64,000 bases of DNA from Paragonimus skrjabini miyazakii (taxonomy: Eukaryota; Platyhelminthes; Trematoda; Plagiorchiida; Troglotrematidae). Both the position numbers and the translations under genes were made by a program. The notes under the pieces are model-generated. The model did no database searches. It was not told where the DNA came from and saw only the letters and a program-made list of their open reading frames with translations. Shown here piece after piece: positions 1-10,905 of this stretch; the first letter of the stretch is position 1, and every line of letters begins with the position of its first letter. The DNA lies in NCBI GenBank assembly GCA_014338405.1, contig JTDE01000449.1, forward strand, positions 118,363-182,362, given 5' to 3'.

Positions 1-433
1 GTAGGTGTTTGGTTACTTATTTAAACCACATATGATTTTCGTAATTTAGAACAGTATAGCCGCAGTAAGAGAGAACAACTCACTTAGTCAACTAAAGAGA
101 ACCATGATAAAAAAAGTAAATTATAATACGCCGTGGATATCCTCATCGCCTACTTAGATTGGAATGGGCAATCCACAGAGCACGCAAAACCTCATACATT
201 CCACAGGCAGTCGCGGAATGCGACCTTTGTATAATTGTTGTTCATCTTCATCAAAGCAAAAAGAAGACATATGTTGCGATATGTTAATATTTCATTTACT
301 CTCATCAGTCGCAAAAGTAAAACATGCCAGTTATATACATCATACAAATAAGGACAGACAGGGACTAAACACGTCTACAAGCACACCAGTTATTATGTAA
401 TCACGACCGTGGCAACCCGATAGGTTGTCTCAA
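1..433. other. Unassigned flank downstream of PLE remnant 1
   Basis: No gene or RNA is recognised here. The stretch lies 3' of the minus-strand Penelope-like remnant, so part of it may be that element's untranslated tail, but I see no boundary or target-site duplication. A 78-codon plus-strand open frame has no recognisable motif. Confidence 0.3.
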
Positions 434-1240
434 CTACTTTTGTGCACACAACGTCGGCTGGTAAGTTTGGATAGGCATCGCTTCGTAGAAAGCTAACAAC
501 TTTCGATTGCGCAACCATATCTTGAATGAGTTCACTGGGTCAAGTTGATGACCTGTTATCATGTGGTGTTTAGCAATCGATGATGTTGGATTTCAAGCCA
601 TCGGTGCACCAAATTGAGGCGGATGCGTCATCTGTTGTTTCAGTCACTTCGGGATGTGCTCGGCTACTCTCTGTGATAATTGTCGATCTCTTCTGCCTAT
701 GTAAATGTCACTGCAACTGCAAGTGAACTGGTACACAACATGGGAGACAAACTACTTTCACGATTGCGGAGAACTGGTCCTCTGGTCTTTTGCACAGCCG
801 CATATGTTCGAGCCAGAGCAGACTTTAATTTGTGCTTTATGTCGTTGATTAAGTGGTCACCTTTGAATGGCAAGAATAAGAAAACATCGTTCTTTTGAGC
901 TGTCAGTATGGGCTCAGTGCTCTTCTTCGGGGTATCCATTTGCTAGTTAAGTTTGTCTCAGCAACTCCTCCTCTGTTTGCAGAGTATCCGGGGTGCAGAT
1001 ACGCCTGGCTCTGTGAAACAATGTTTTAACCAAACCCCGTTTGTACGCAATAGGAGCAAAACTGGAAAGCGGAATATATCGACCATCCCATGTCGTTTTG
1101 CGGTGAACTGAGCCATCCGCACGTTTTTTATGAGTAAATCCAAAAAAGATAAACTATTGTTCGATTCAACTTCGTGAGATAAAGATAAGTTGGGGTGAAT
1201 ATTACTAAGAAAGTCTTCTTTTTGCTTCGATGAAGTGGTT
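434..1240 (-). pseudogene. Penelope-like element remnant 1: RT C-terminal part plus GIY-YIG endonuclease
   Basis: This is a broken copy of the C-terminal part of a Penelope-like retroelement polyprotein, which in intact form combines a reverse transcriptase with a GIY-YIG nuclease that nicks the target. Reading the minus strand from about 1240 downward, conserved blocks appear in the family order: a block ending NNSLSFLDLLIK (family LPFLDVL), then LLLRTNGVWLKHCF (family L..NGYP..FI), then VFLFLPFKGD near 845-885, then YQFTCSCSDIYIGRRDRQLS from about 735 down. That last block is the YIG half of the nuclease, with tyrosine and arginine kept. It is followed by VAEHIP, SSIAKHHMITGH and KLLAFYEA, ending LCAQK and stop at 434-436. 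At least one frameshift separates the LPFKGD block from the YIG block, and two in-frame stops lie inside the nuclease. The RT catalytic YVDD was not found upstream. The element is clearly dead. Family assignment is firm; the exact 5' limit is not. Confidence 0.87.
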
Positions 1241-4200
1241 AAAACAAACTGAATGTTTCAAATTATTGTTCAGTATAATTAGGACACATCTGCGTTGTGA
1301 TGCCCTCAGAATGCGACCAGAGGTTAGGATAATTAGTGTTAACTAATTTTTGGATGCGAACCTAATTGGATGTCCAAACTGACACTTCATCACTTGCCCA
1401 TTTGTAAAATGTTTGAATGGACTACGTGACAAGTTAATTTGATGTTGTATTCTTAGCAGTCATAACAGTAGAAAACAATATGGTACGGTTCCATCGATTA
1501 ACAAGCAAAAAATGGCCTGCTTTTAGTGAACTGAAGAATGGCTATTCCAAATAGTCGGGCAACTCTGTAAGCCAGTTAGATGTGACGAAGCAGAATTTAC
1601 CACGACTGAATAGAAAACTAATCTGTTAATATAAAAAAAGCTGTACACTGATTGATTACGTAATATGAGAATCGTGGCATGGTCTTAAAAACGGTAGGTC
1701 TAAACTAACAATCATGAGATGAGTGCTGTTTCGAACCTCCACACTAAAATGTCTGCCCTTCCAGTCATACACTTAGTGCACCTGACAACCTCTGAATTTC
1801 CAAGGTGCATTCCAACGGTGCTGTACTAGCGTGGGGTTTGCTGTATATTTTGCATACGGGCTTTGCTTCTCAAGGCCAAGCAAAGAAAATCGAGAGTGAA
1901 GTAAATAAAACGATTCTATGTTCAGCACGAATTTACACTGAGTCAAATTACCCGTGGCGGTCTACTCAGCATCATGCTAGTTCTCACTGACTTTTTCGGA
2001 CGGGTAACAGGCGACCAAGCATGTACAGTACAGTTCACACAAGTGTCAGACCAAGGATTTCCTTTGTGATTCAATGACTTTTTCTCTAGTACCTATGACT
2101 TGTTGGCTGTCACTTGCCACCTACACTGTATGGAAGACTTGGCGATTAATAGTTCGCATGCATTGTACGCTTTCCCTGGTTTGTAAGCGAATTGGTGTTA
2201 CTATATTCCTGTCGCTTCTGTACTGACAGTCCCAATAGCCGAAGCCACATGACGTAATTAACAGGTCTACACGGCTACTCTGAAACTGACTGGGACACTC
2301 CTATGTACCTTATGTTGTAGACATGAGAATTTTGTACCCTTGCGTGTTTGTTCAACGGGCCTTCCGGCGTGGTCATACCTTGAATGGAACTAGGCGAAGT
2401 TTGACGTCTTCTGTGCTAGCTTAGTGGTCAATTTTGACCAACTGGTTATAGGTTATTTTGAGGCATATATTTAATACCACTGGTTAACATAATATTTGTT
2501 ACTAACTGAGATAATGTAATCATAAAAATACCCTGTAGAACTATATGAGGTACTTCATATTTAGAAAAGGTGATGATGACGTTGATCGTTGTAACCGAAA
2601 GATGTGGGAGTAGACTGTGAATCATCTACAATTCGATTGACTCGTATAGATGACGACTGTCAAGGATTTTGTAACCGTGATGCGCTCGGTGCTTAAAACA
2701 CGGGGGTCACTTAGTGGAAACCATGGATATGCCGGTGGCAGCATTGGAACACACTGACAGGGAAGAAATGTTTTGCTAAATCAGTGCCAGATAATTGTAT
2801 CAGACTAGCTGCAGTAGTGTTACTCTGCAGAAATGTTCTGGTCTACCTCTTCACTGGCTTCATTGCTAAGAATAATATACCAAGCAGGAGTTTGTACAGT
2901 TCAGTCACCTGAAACGTTTCGAAATTACTCAACGACAGTACGGCTATGACCGCCTATTTTCTATGAACTCTCCTGGGTTTCGCTTGTCTTGTGTATAACC
3001 CATAAATGTGCTTTCAACAGGCTGTTTACCACCACATTGCCAAGCAATTAACCAACTAGCTGAAAGCAGAAATTTAAGATAATTTGGCTGAGTACTGTAG
3101 GCATAATTTCTAAAAATGACTCCAAATGACTTCCGCTTGTTTCAACTTTGTGAAGTACTGAAAATAAATGAGCGGCGACAAGTGCACGGGACTACTTTTT
3201 AATCACAATTTGTAGTTTGTATACTGTAGTAATAAACCAACGTAAATGTCACATAAATTTGTTAGAACCATCCGGTTCGAACTGATTGACTCCAATTTGA
3301 CTATTGCAAGCTGTGACCTGGATGTAAAAGTTCATTGATTTCCGTGTGGCAGCCACATGTGTTTGCCCAGCAAATAGAACGGTGGTTATGTTTGTCTCTT
3401 GTTTGCACTCTGCCAAACAGGAAACATACAAAATTGACAGAAATGCTAATCAGAATTAAACTAAATTTATAATCAAATTATAACCAAATTTATAACTCAG
3501 GGTATTCGCACTAGTCTATTAGGTATAAATTCTAATTGGATCGGATAAGGTCACAAACAGATTTGCGCGAGTAACTGGTTGAAAGTTTCTTTTGAAAAAA
3601 AGTATATGCCAAACAGATCTTTCAATACAAATTTGCAATATTACAGACCTCAGCAAATCTCACGCCTATTTCTTTCAACCGAGTGGACATTATCTAAATT
3701 CGGACAAATTGTCCTCGATGGGTACGAATCTAATAACATTTTCAAATATATCAACAATAGTATATATTTTTCATTCTAGTAAAATTTCAAGAAAAGTTGC
3801 TTAGTTATGGACGCTTTTGTTAAACTACTGAAGTACTTATGCAGCACAAGCTTTCTTGGAACGGGATGCACTACGGAGTATTGCCGACGTTGCTCTTAGC
3901 GGGAGGCATGACACTGCTGGTGCGAGCATTCACGGATTGTCCGAAATCCCTTTGATCTTGATCACAACTTCAGAATGAATTAGGAACTACTGTTTTGAAA
4001 AGTTTTATAATTTGTAAATGTTTTTTTGTGGCTGACATTGAAGCTTTGCCGAGTGTGATAGCAGGCAATCGTACAAACCTGTTCATAGATAACGGACTAC
4101 TTTATAAACTTCACACACGAAGAAGCATATTCATCAGTAACTTATATCTGGTAATTTTCACCACTAACCTCCGTAACATTTTTTGGCCTTACTCATTGCT

Positions 4201-7200
4201 TACTTGTTCTTTACGCAATGTCTATCACTACCCAATTGACTTTTACATTGTGTAGCTAGTCACAAAATTGAACCAAATCCGTGTTTTCAAAGTGAATCGT
4301 GTTTACAGTGTTTCACCTTATTAAAACTATGTCTACAGTACTGATGGCCATATGGCAGCCGTGCTTTAGCTTGTAACGTAAAGAGTTGCAAATTTATCAT
4401 CGCTTCAGACATTCTCCACCTAACAAGTCTAGGCAAAGAAAGTGTTCTTTTGTCAATGAAATTTTGACGGCGACAATTTGAAACTTCAAACGTTTCATCG
4501 CTCAAGCAGCGACTTTATTTCAGTTGATCTCCATGCCTCTTCCAACACGTTTTCGACTGATTCAAATAGTTGAACTACCAAATAAAGCATGCGCAACTGA
4601 AAAGTACTCATTATTCAAACTTAAAATACTGTGTTCACTTATCTAAGTGTTAGCGGTCAATTTGTTTATAGAGACGGTGGCATGACTTTATATGTTTCTT
4701 CGAAAAGCCTTTTTGTGAAAGTGTGCTCTTCCAGCATCCAGAACGGTCATACTTGAATTATTTTCATCATTTCATTGACTCAAAATTAAAACAGGTAAAA
4801 TGTCTATGTCATAAAAGTGGGCAGATTGTGAGTAAACACGCATGTAGTCACACTGTGACACTTAATCAAAATCAAGATAGATTAATAGTCCAGCCACGTT
4901 TGTGTACACGACGATTGTTGGTTAGTCCTGATAAACGTTCGACTAAAATGTAGTATGTTTAGTTTTTGTCACAAAAACTGTTGTTTTGCTGGATTTACTA
5001 ATCGATAATGTGAGATTTGAGGCATGTTGTTGACCAAACCAAAGTTGTTGTGCTATCAGTTGTTTTTATCGGTTCAAGATGTTTTCCCCACTCACTCTAC
5101 TGGTTGTTGATTTGTTTTACCTATGCAAACGCCGCTCTAACGCAATTGTTAGCAAACTGTTGCACAGCTTGAGGGAAGAATCGGTTAGGAAAACTGCGTT
5201 CGTGGCTGTTATTTGGTCAACCGATTATTTGACTTGAGTGCAGCCGCCTAGTTATACACATATATCCTAAGAAAAACTTCGGTACTTATTTGAGACCGTT
5301 CTTAGGCTGGTTTCGTTTGAATTTCCACAGTGTAGGCCGTTTTTTACTCATTGACATCGTTTATTGTGTTGCGAGCCCAACCAAACCTTTCAAATTAAAA
5401 AAAAGCTCGCAAAGATTTCCGTGACGACTTCCATTCAACTTACACCTGATTAGAATTACAAACAAACTGAGGTTCTTTGAAATAGCGTTTTCAGTAAACC
5501 ATGTTTATATGCAAACTTAGTAAAACTGGTTGCAGAATGTTGGTTACCGGTTCGACTTTTCCACGATACGGTTGGGCAATAAAAACCTAAAATTACCCAT
5601 CGATAATGAGACAACCTGTACTCAGACGTACCGATTGTTCTGAATAACGTTTCATTGTTCCAAATGCTTGCAAAATAATGTATTTATTGGGTGTCCAATG
5701 CTGTTAATGACGTCTAGCCAAACACGGGTTTTTAAACGACAGCAAAATGCGTCATGCAATCAGTGATCAGGTTTTACTTCAGTCGCGATAATCCGGCCAT
5801 ATGATTGCAAACAGAACCTCCAAACAGAACCTCTCTTCTGCGTGTATGATCTTAGTGCGTTTTTGCCGCGGGATAATAGGGCGTTTCGACCAATTTTTGA
5901 AACGTTGCCTTCAAAGATTCAAACCGTTATGGGAATAAACACGGTTACATTTATGGCAAATTCGGGTGTGGGTTTTCGTGCATGGTTTACATTGCATATG
6001 AACTAACATATATTACCTCGGATTACTAAGAAAATGGATGGCTCTCGCGGAACAGCGTGGATAAGTCTTACCTTGTGCAACCAGGGTTCAATGTGAATTT
6101 GTCCAGTTATATGACCAGCCTCTTTGATACGTTTCAACCCCATCGTAAACGTCAGCGTGTATAATATTTCCCAACCCACCTAGACAACCTCAGGGGAATT
6201 TTGGAAATGGTGTGAGATTGCAGTATCGGTTGATATAACAATAAGGTTATCTAAGCTATAATAGTAATAATCAGATAACATATCAAGAAACGCGGAGGTG
6301 GTCTGCACTATTAATACAAATCTACATATTCTTCGTAGTAAAATATATGACTGACGTATATACTTTTTGAACTGTCTAACGTAAAAGTAAGTGTGAAACA
6401 CATTCTGTTGGAATTCCAATTATCTTATATCACGGCTCTACAGAGAATTCAGCGTAGGTACATTTAGTCTAATGTTATGCGCTTATCTGCAAAATTCCAG
6501 AAAATTTGTGTCGCATTGTATTTTCGAAAAAAATGTGAATCAAGTTAGGGGCCAATGTCATCAACCCATCCTTAATGTGTAAAAACACTCCGCGAGTAAT
6601 TATGCGAACTGCTTTGTATAAGATTAACGGTTATAGTTATCTAGTAGTGAAGCTACTATGCCTACGAAAAACACTCAATTTCTTCACTGGTGCACTTAGG
6701 TTTTAGGCATTGTTGCGATTGGGACTCAGTTGGGGTTTTGCATTTGTCCATCTGACGGCGTTATCTACACCACTGAATGGTAATAACTGTCTCCGATGCT
6801 TGGCTTACAACTTCACAGTAAAATAAATTAGGAAGCTTTTGTATGTCTTACGATAAAATACCAAGTAGCTCACTGAACATTAATTTGTATCGGATTGTCA
6901 CGCGTAGCTGCCAGGGTAGTAAACAAGGATGAAAATGCTGCACATGACCTCATGAAGGAGGCTGTGCTGTGACGCATTGGTATTCAAGGCTTACTGTTAA
7001 TCTCGGGTATACGACCTGTCAATCTAGGACCAATTGTGATACAACTAATCTAGCGCTGAATGTCTGTCTGTACTCTGTCTGCTGTGGATACGAATGTTCA
7101 CAAAAGGAGAAAACATTCCCAATGCTGAGAACGATATCACAAATTCTCACTTGGACGAGCCGAAGAATTCTCAACAGTTCTCAAATCATTAGTTATTTGT

Positions 7201-7219
7201 GAACGATCTTTCAGAATAC
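1241..7219. other. About 6 kb with no recognised gene
   Basis: No gene, RNA or element is recognised. Open frames are at most 86 codons and carry no motif I can name. The start may hold further decayed RT sequence of PLE remnant 1, since the missing catalytic half should lie upstream on the minus strand. The region is AT-rich unique-looking sequence with one short tandem duplication at 5808-5833. Confidence 0.4.
5808..5833. repeat. 13-bp perfect tandem duplication
   Basis: The unit CAAACAGAACCTC occurs twice head to tail with no mismatch. This is a small local duplication, probably replication slippage; no function is suggested. Confidence 0.9.
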
Positions 7220-8540
7220 GTGTGTGTTTAAACGCTCGGCGGAAAGCTACCTGAGTTTGGTGCGTCGGCTGACAAAGAGAGGTGGTGTCGTCAGAACATT
7301 CTTAATGTTCATACGAAGCTAATCAAAGGAAAACATTTTACACAAAATAGGATTGAATTTCTTTTGAGACCAAATTCAGTTCGCATAGCTGAAAACGTCG
7401 AGAAAGATTTTATGAACAACTAAAGTCATGAGAACAAAAACTTCGCGAACGAGACTTGTCCGCGTTTCATCATCGGGCTAATTGCAACACAACGTATATG
7501 ACAACATCAAGAAGGTGGTTAAGGAAACCGGTCATTATATGTTATGGACTGCGTGTTTGCCAGCAGTTACTTAATCACTGTTCCAAATTGTGAGTTTTGT
7601 ATTGGCAACGTTCAGTTTGTGTCTTACGATGAAATTTACTGACAGACAGCTGGAGTGGCAATGGGCCAGCCTCCGAGTTCCCTGTTGGCTGGTCTTTTTA
7701 TGAACAAAATGAAAACTTGAAAAAGTTTTGCATCTCATCGGTTACTTTTGCAAAATTAACATACACCTTATATAGTGAAGAAGCAAGCAGCTAAGCGAAA
7801 TCTATATAGCCACCTCATGACGACTAACCAATTGATTGCAGTCAGCGAACAGTTAGCACTTATAAACGGTTTTTTGACGATATTGTTTGCGTCGAAAACG
7901 AGGACCTTAGAAGAAAAGGGAAATGGCGGCGTTTAGCTCAGTCTGTAGCAGTACTAAATTCATCAAGAAGCCATACGAGAACGGCCAGTTAGATTTTTTG
8001 GATGTTGACCTATTTAGGAAAAGTTCGTTATTTATGAGAAGTTGGTTCGATCTAGTGAAAAGTGCAGAGTAAACAACCTTGGGTTGGTCGGTACATTTTC
8101 TTTGACAGATTCGTTCTGTTGAATCGAAAGCGAAACTTCATGGGATGTCTAACGGGGCATTGAAGATTTGCATCCCGGACACTGCAAGCGAGGTTAGACT
8201 TTCAATGGAAATATTCAAGCAGAATAACTATCCAAGGTATTTTATTCAGAAGGTTATACCGGTGGTAAAGTTGGAACTTAAGTTAATTTCTGTGAATAAG
8301 AAGTTTAAATTTATTTGTCTCTTTTACATGAGGAAATATTATGGCTGACGTTATCACAAGAAAGCTTAAAAGTCAGTCGAAGTAAACTGAATTGTCGCTT
8401 AATTGTGTTCCAGTTACCGTTCAACAACCATTTGCACATCACACCTCAAAAACAAACTTTCAATTCCTACAACCAGCCTTTAAATGTACTCACTTGTTTG
8501 CTCGCATGGAGCATCCCACATTGATCATACTACAAAGCAA
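7220..8540 (+). pseudogene. Penelope-like element remnant 2: reverse transcriptase core
   Basis: A decayed PLE reverse transcriptase that has lost its reading frame. Conserved blocks in order on the plus strand are: FCIGNVQF followed by QTAGVAMGQPPSSLLAGLFM at about 7643-7702 (family GVAMGSPLSPLLA, RT motif B); YKRFFDDIVCVENED at 7861-7905, with FFDD in place of the catalytic YVDD, both aspartates kept; ENGQLDFLDVDLFRK at about 7977-8023 (family LPFLDVL); then ESKAKLHG, GALKICIPDT, IFKQNNYPRYFIQKV at about 8200-8250 (family L..NGYP..FI), and KKFKFICLF near 8300 (family LPFKGD zone). The motif-B, YVDD and NGYP blocks sit in three different frames, so there are at least two frameshifts plus stops. 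The part before 7600 is assigned by position only. Downstream I could not find a convincing YIG nuclease, so the endonuclease is deleted, very decayed or absent from this lineage. Confidence 0.83.
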
Positions 8541-8596
8541 TGGTTGAATAGAGCACGGAAAAATCATTCTGAGCTTGTAAATTGTAAACTTTTCTG

Positions 8597-8652
8597 ATTT
8601 GGATCGCTTGATGAAGGTTTTCCGAGAGGGTCGAAACGTTGCGAAACCGATA
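8597..8652 (+). other. PLE 3' tail with CTGATGA/GAAAC hammerhead-like core
   Basis: Just after the RT remnant the sequence reads CTTGATGAAGG, a short spacer, then GGTCGAAACGTTGC. Hammerhead ribozyme cores have CUGAUGA, a stem II, then GAAA, and Penelope-like elements are known to carry such motifs in their terminal repeats. Here the core is imperfect (TTGATGA), stem II does not pair cleanly, and I could not build convincing stems I and III. It is best read as a degenerate relic of a PLE terminal ribozyme, or a chance resemblance. Confidence 0.28.
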
Positions 8653-8660
8653 ACTCTTCT

Positions 8661-10317
8661 GGTTTTTAATTCGTTGTGGCTTAACCAAGGAACTACTTAA
8701 TAATGAACATTAGCACAACGCACAGTATGTTTTCCCACGTCCGTTTATGGTTCGGAAGTACTAACACATCTTATTAGTTGCACTGCCAACAACACACTGA
8801 CATAAACAAACAAACCCACCGCCACCCGGATAAACAGTCATCCACAGTTTCCGTGACTGTTAACGTTACGTATAACCAGATTCCTGTTTTATATGTTGTT
8901 GATTTCATCAGATGTTTCTTTTGCTGTAATTTCGTCCATGAACTTAGATACTGTGCCAATGCGTGAATGTTAATTCTGTAAGCAATTGCTGCTTTCATTA
9001 CATAGGACGTATCGCTTACAAACTGTAGATTTATTTGTTTGCCACACTTCGTGACTGTCCTTTGTACCGGTTACTGCATACACACTCTTGAGTCCGTGCA
9101 GTTAAACAGTTTACTGGTAATTAGTTAACAATGTAGTCTGAAATGAGCAGTTGAATTCTTAGGTGATGTTTCTTTGCATTTTGTGTGTGCTCAACCGAGA
9201 ATATGCACCACAACGCTGGCAGATAAATTCATTCAAGCAATCGACATGTTCATCCAGCGCACCTCGCCCCGTGTTCAGATGACCAGTTTACCAAAATGAT
9301 TTTATTAAAGTACACCGTTGTTCATATTTATGTTACAGCTATTAAGCAGTACTAATTGTCGCAGGCAGACGTGCCATAGATAAACAACTTGTAGGTTCCT
9401 GATTTGCTACCTAAACGTCCCATTAGTACAGTTTACCTGTTGTGGTTGCATAATTTCTCCATTTGTTATTAGGCTACCATTCCAGACACCACTGATGTTT
9501 AATTCCAGTTCGCAAAACAGATGCAAACATGTACATAAATATTTTATCCCCCATTTGGTGACCATTTTTCATATTTTGTGTAGCCTAAACTGCCCACAGA
9601 TATTTACAGCGATGTAGTCAATGGTTTGTGCGCTAAGTAATCCGGAATAAAAATAAAAGGTGTACCATTTCCAAATTTTCCTTCTGCATGATTACATTTC
9701 AGTGCGAGGTTTCGTTCGCCAAACGTTCTGGACGATATTATTTAATTTGGCTTGCTCATGAGAATGTAAACCGGATGGCTCAGTTATGCTGTTCATAATT
9801 CCAATGAATTTCAGTGTTGTGGCTCATTCAAATATGGATTTTAGTTGAAAGGTTCATAACTGGAACGGTTGATTGACTGTATGTTTTAGAGGTTACAATG
9901 ATCAGTGATGCATCTGCAGCACCAAATAACTCTGTGTGACAGCAAAAAACAGCACAAATTAAAGGAATACGCAGAATTGCACCTACTTCAAAGACGACAG
10001 TAGATAAAGGACAGTAGAAATGGGCTTTATCAGTTTATTCCTCAGAAAATATAGAACACTTTCAATAGCGCGGACGGCTTCAGGATCAGTTCGAGTGTAG
10101 CTGTAAGGAATAACTGCTAAAATCAAGCTTCGGATAGTTTATGTACGTCCTTCCGACGAACGTTGGGCGACGCACCTACAACCAAAGACACCAATTATCT
10201 GAGTCAATTCATGTCCCTGAAAGCATGGGTCTATTAGTACAATCCGTATGACTAAGTAGATTAGCAAATCTGTTTGCATTCGCGGGAAAATGTATTACAG
10301 CTGGCTGCAACAGACTT
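8661..10317. other. About 1.7 kb with no recognised gene
   Basis: Open frames are at most 74 codons, with an overlapping pair on both strands at 8774-8998 that looks like chance. No repeat or element boundary could be seen by eye. Confidence 0.4.
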
Positions 10318-10620
10318 TTAAGGGTCCAAATATACGACGACTGCAAACGCAAGCAACCGACATGCAAAGACGAAATGTGTTTGGAACGGTCTGGTATATG
10401 AATGAATAGCGGACCTTTGGACGGACTGGTCAGTTGTTGACATTATAACGGCGGCCCGCAAGAAGGCCTTACTTACAGGGGTGAGGGGAGAGCGAGTGAG
10501 AGGTAACCACGGATGTGTGGGCAGTTGGGTGGATTTCAATGACTGGGTTGGGGGGCAGACCGGAGAATTTGTACTTTTGGATGCAGGTTTTGAGAATAAC
10601 AACCAAGTTCAATTGCTCAT
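10318..10620 (-). repeat. GC-rich patch, probable repeat body joined to a SINE head
   Basis: This stretch is markedly richer in G on the plus strand than its surroundings, with several GGG runs around 10520-10560. Overlapping open frames of 94 (minus) and 72 (plus) codons cover it, but neither has a recognisable domain, and long frames are expected where stop codons are rarer. It abuts the tRNA-like head at 10623-10900 and may be the body of the same retroposon, transcribed on the minus strand. That link is inference. Confidence 0.35.
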
Positions 10621-10622
10621 TA

Positions 10623-10900
10623 TCAAAGCGAGGAGGGAGGTGGTGTTAGTCGAAGGGAATTTCGGCCTCCAAAAATGTCGTACTTGTTGCTTGTTTTAGG
10701 TTGAACATCACCAATAATTTGTCGCAGCTGTCGCATTCCCAAAGACTTCCCAGTCGACCCATTTCGAAAAGAAGCACTAGACTCGAGTTTCGCTCTCATT
10801 AGCGCTCGCCAGTAATGCATATTGTCGTCATTGCCGGGACTAGAACTTCGGCCACGCTGTTCATGAGGCAACCATGTTTACCACTATGCCAGTGATCTCA
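10623..10900 (-). repeat. tRNA-derived SINE, head with box A and box B
   Basis: On the minus strand, TGGCATAGTGGT (RC of 10880-10891) matches the RNA polymerase III box A of tRNA genes, and about 45 bases downstream GTTCTAGTCCC (RC of 10836-10846) matches box B with one or two changes. Between them is a tRNA-like stretch containing GTTGCCTCATGAACAG. It cannot be a functional tRNA because the arms do not pair into a cloverleaf and box B is imperfect, so a tRNA-derived SINE is the natural reading. An 82-codon minus-strand frame overlaps it and is an accident. No A-rich tail or target-site duplication was identified, so the 3' limit is uncertain. Confidence 0.6.
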
Positions 10901-10905
10901 CATTA

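Noticed and set aside
3270..3300. GGTTCGAAC resembling a tRNA box B
   Set aside because: No box A at the right distance and no cloverleaf on either strand.
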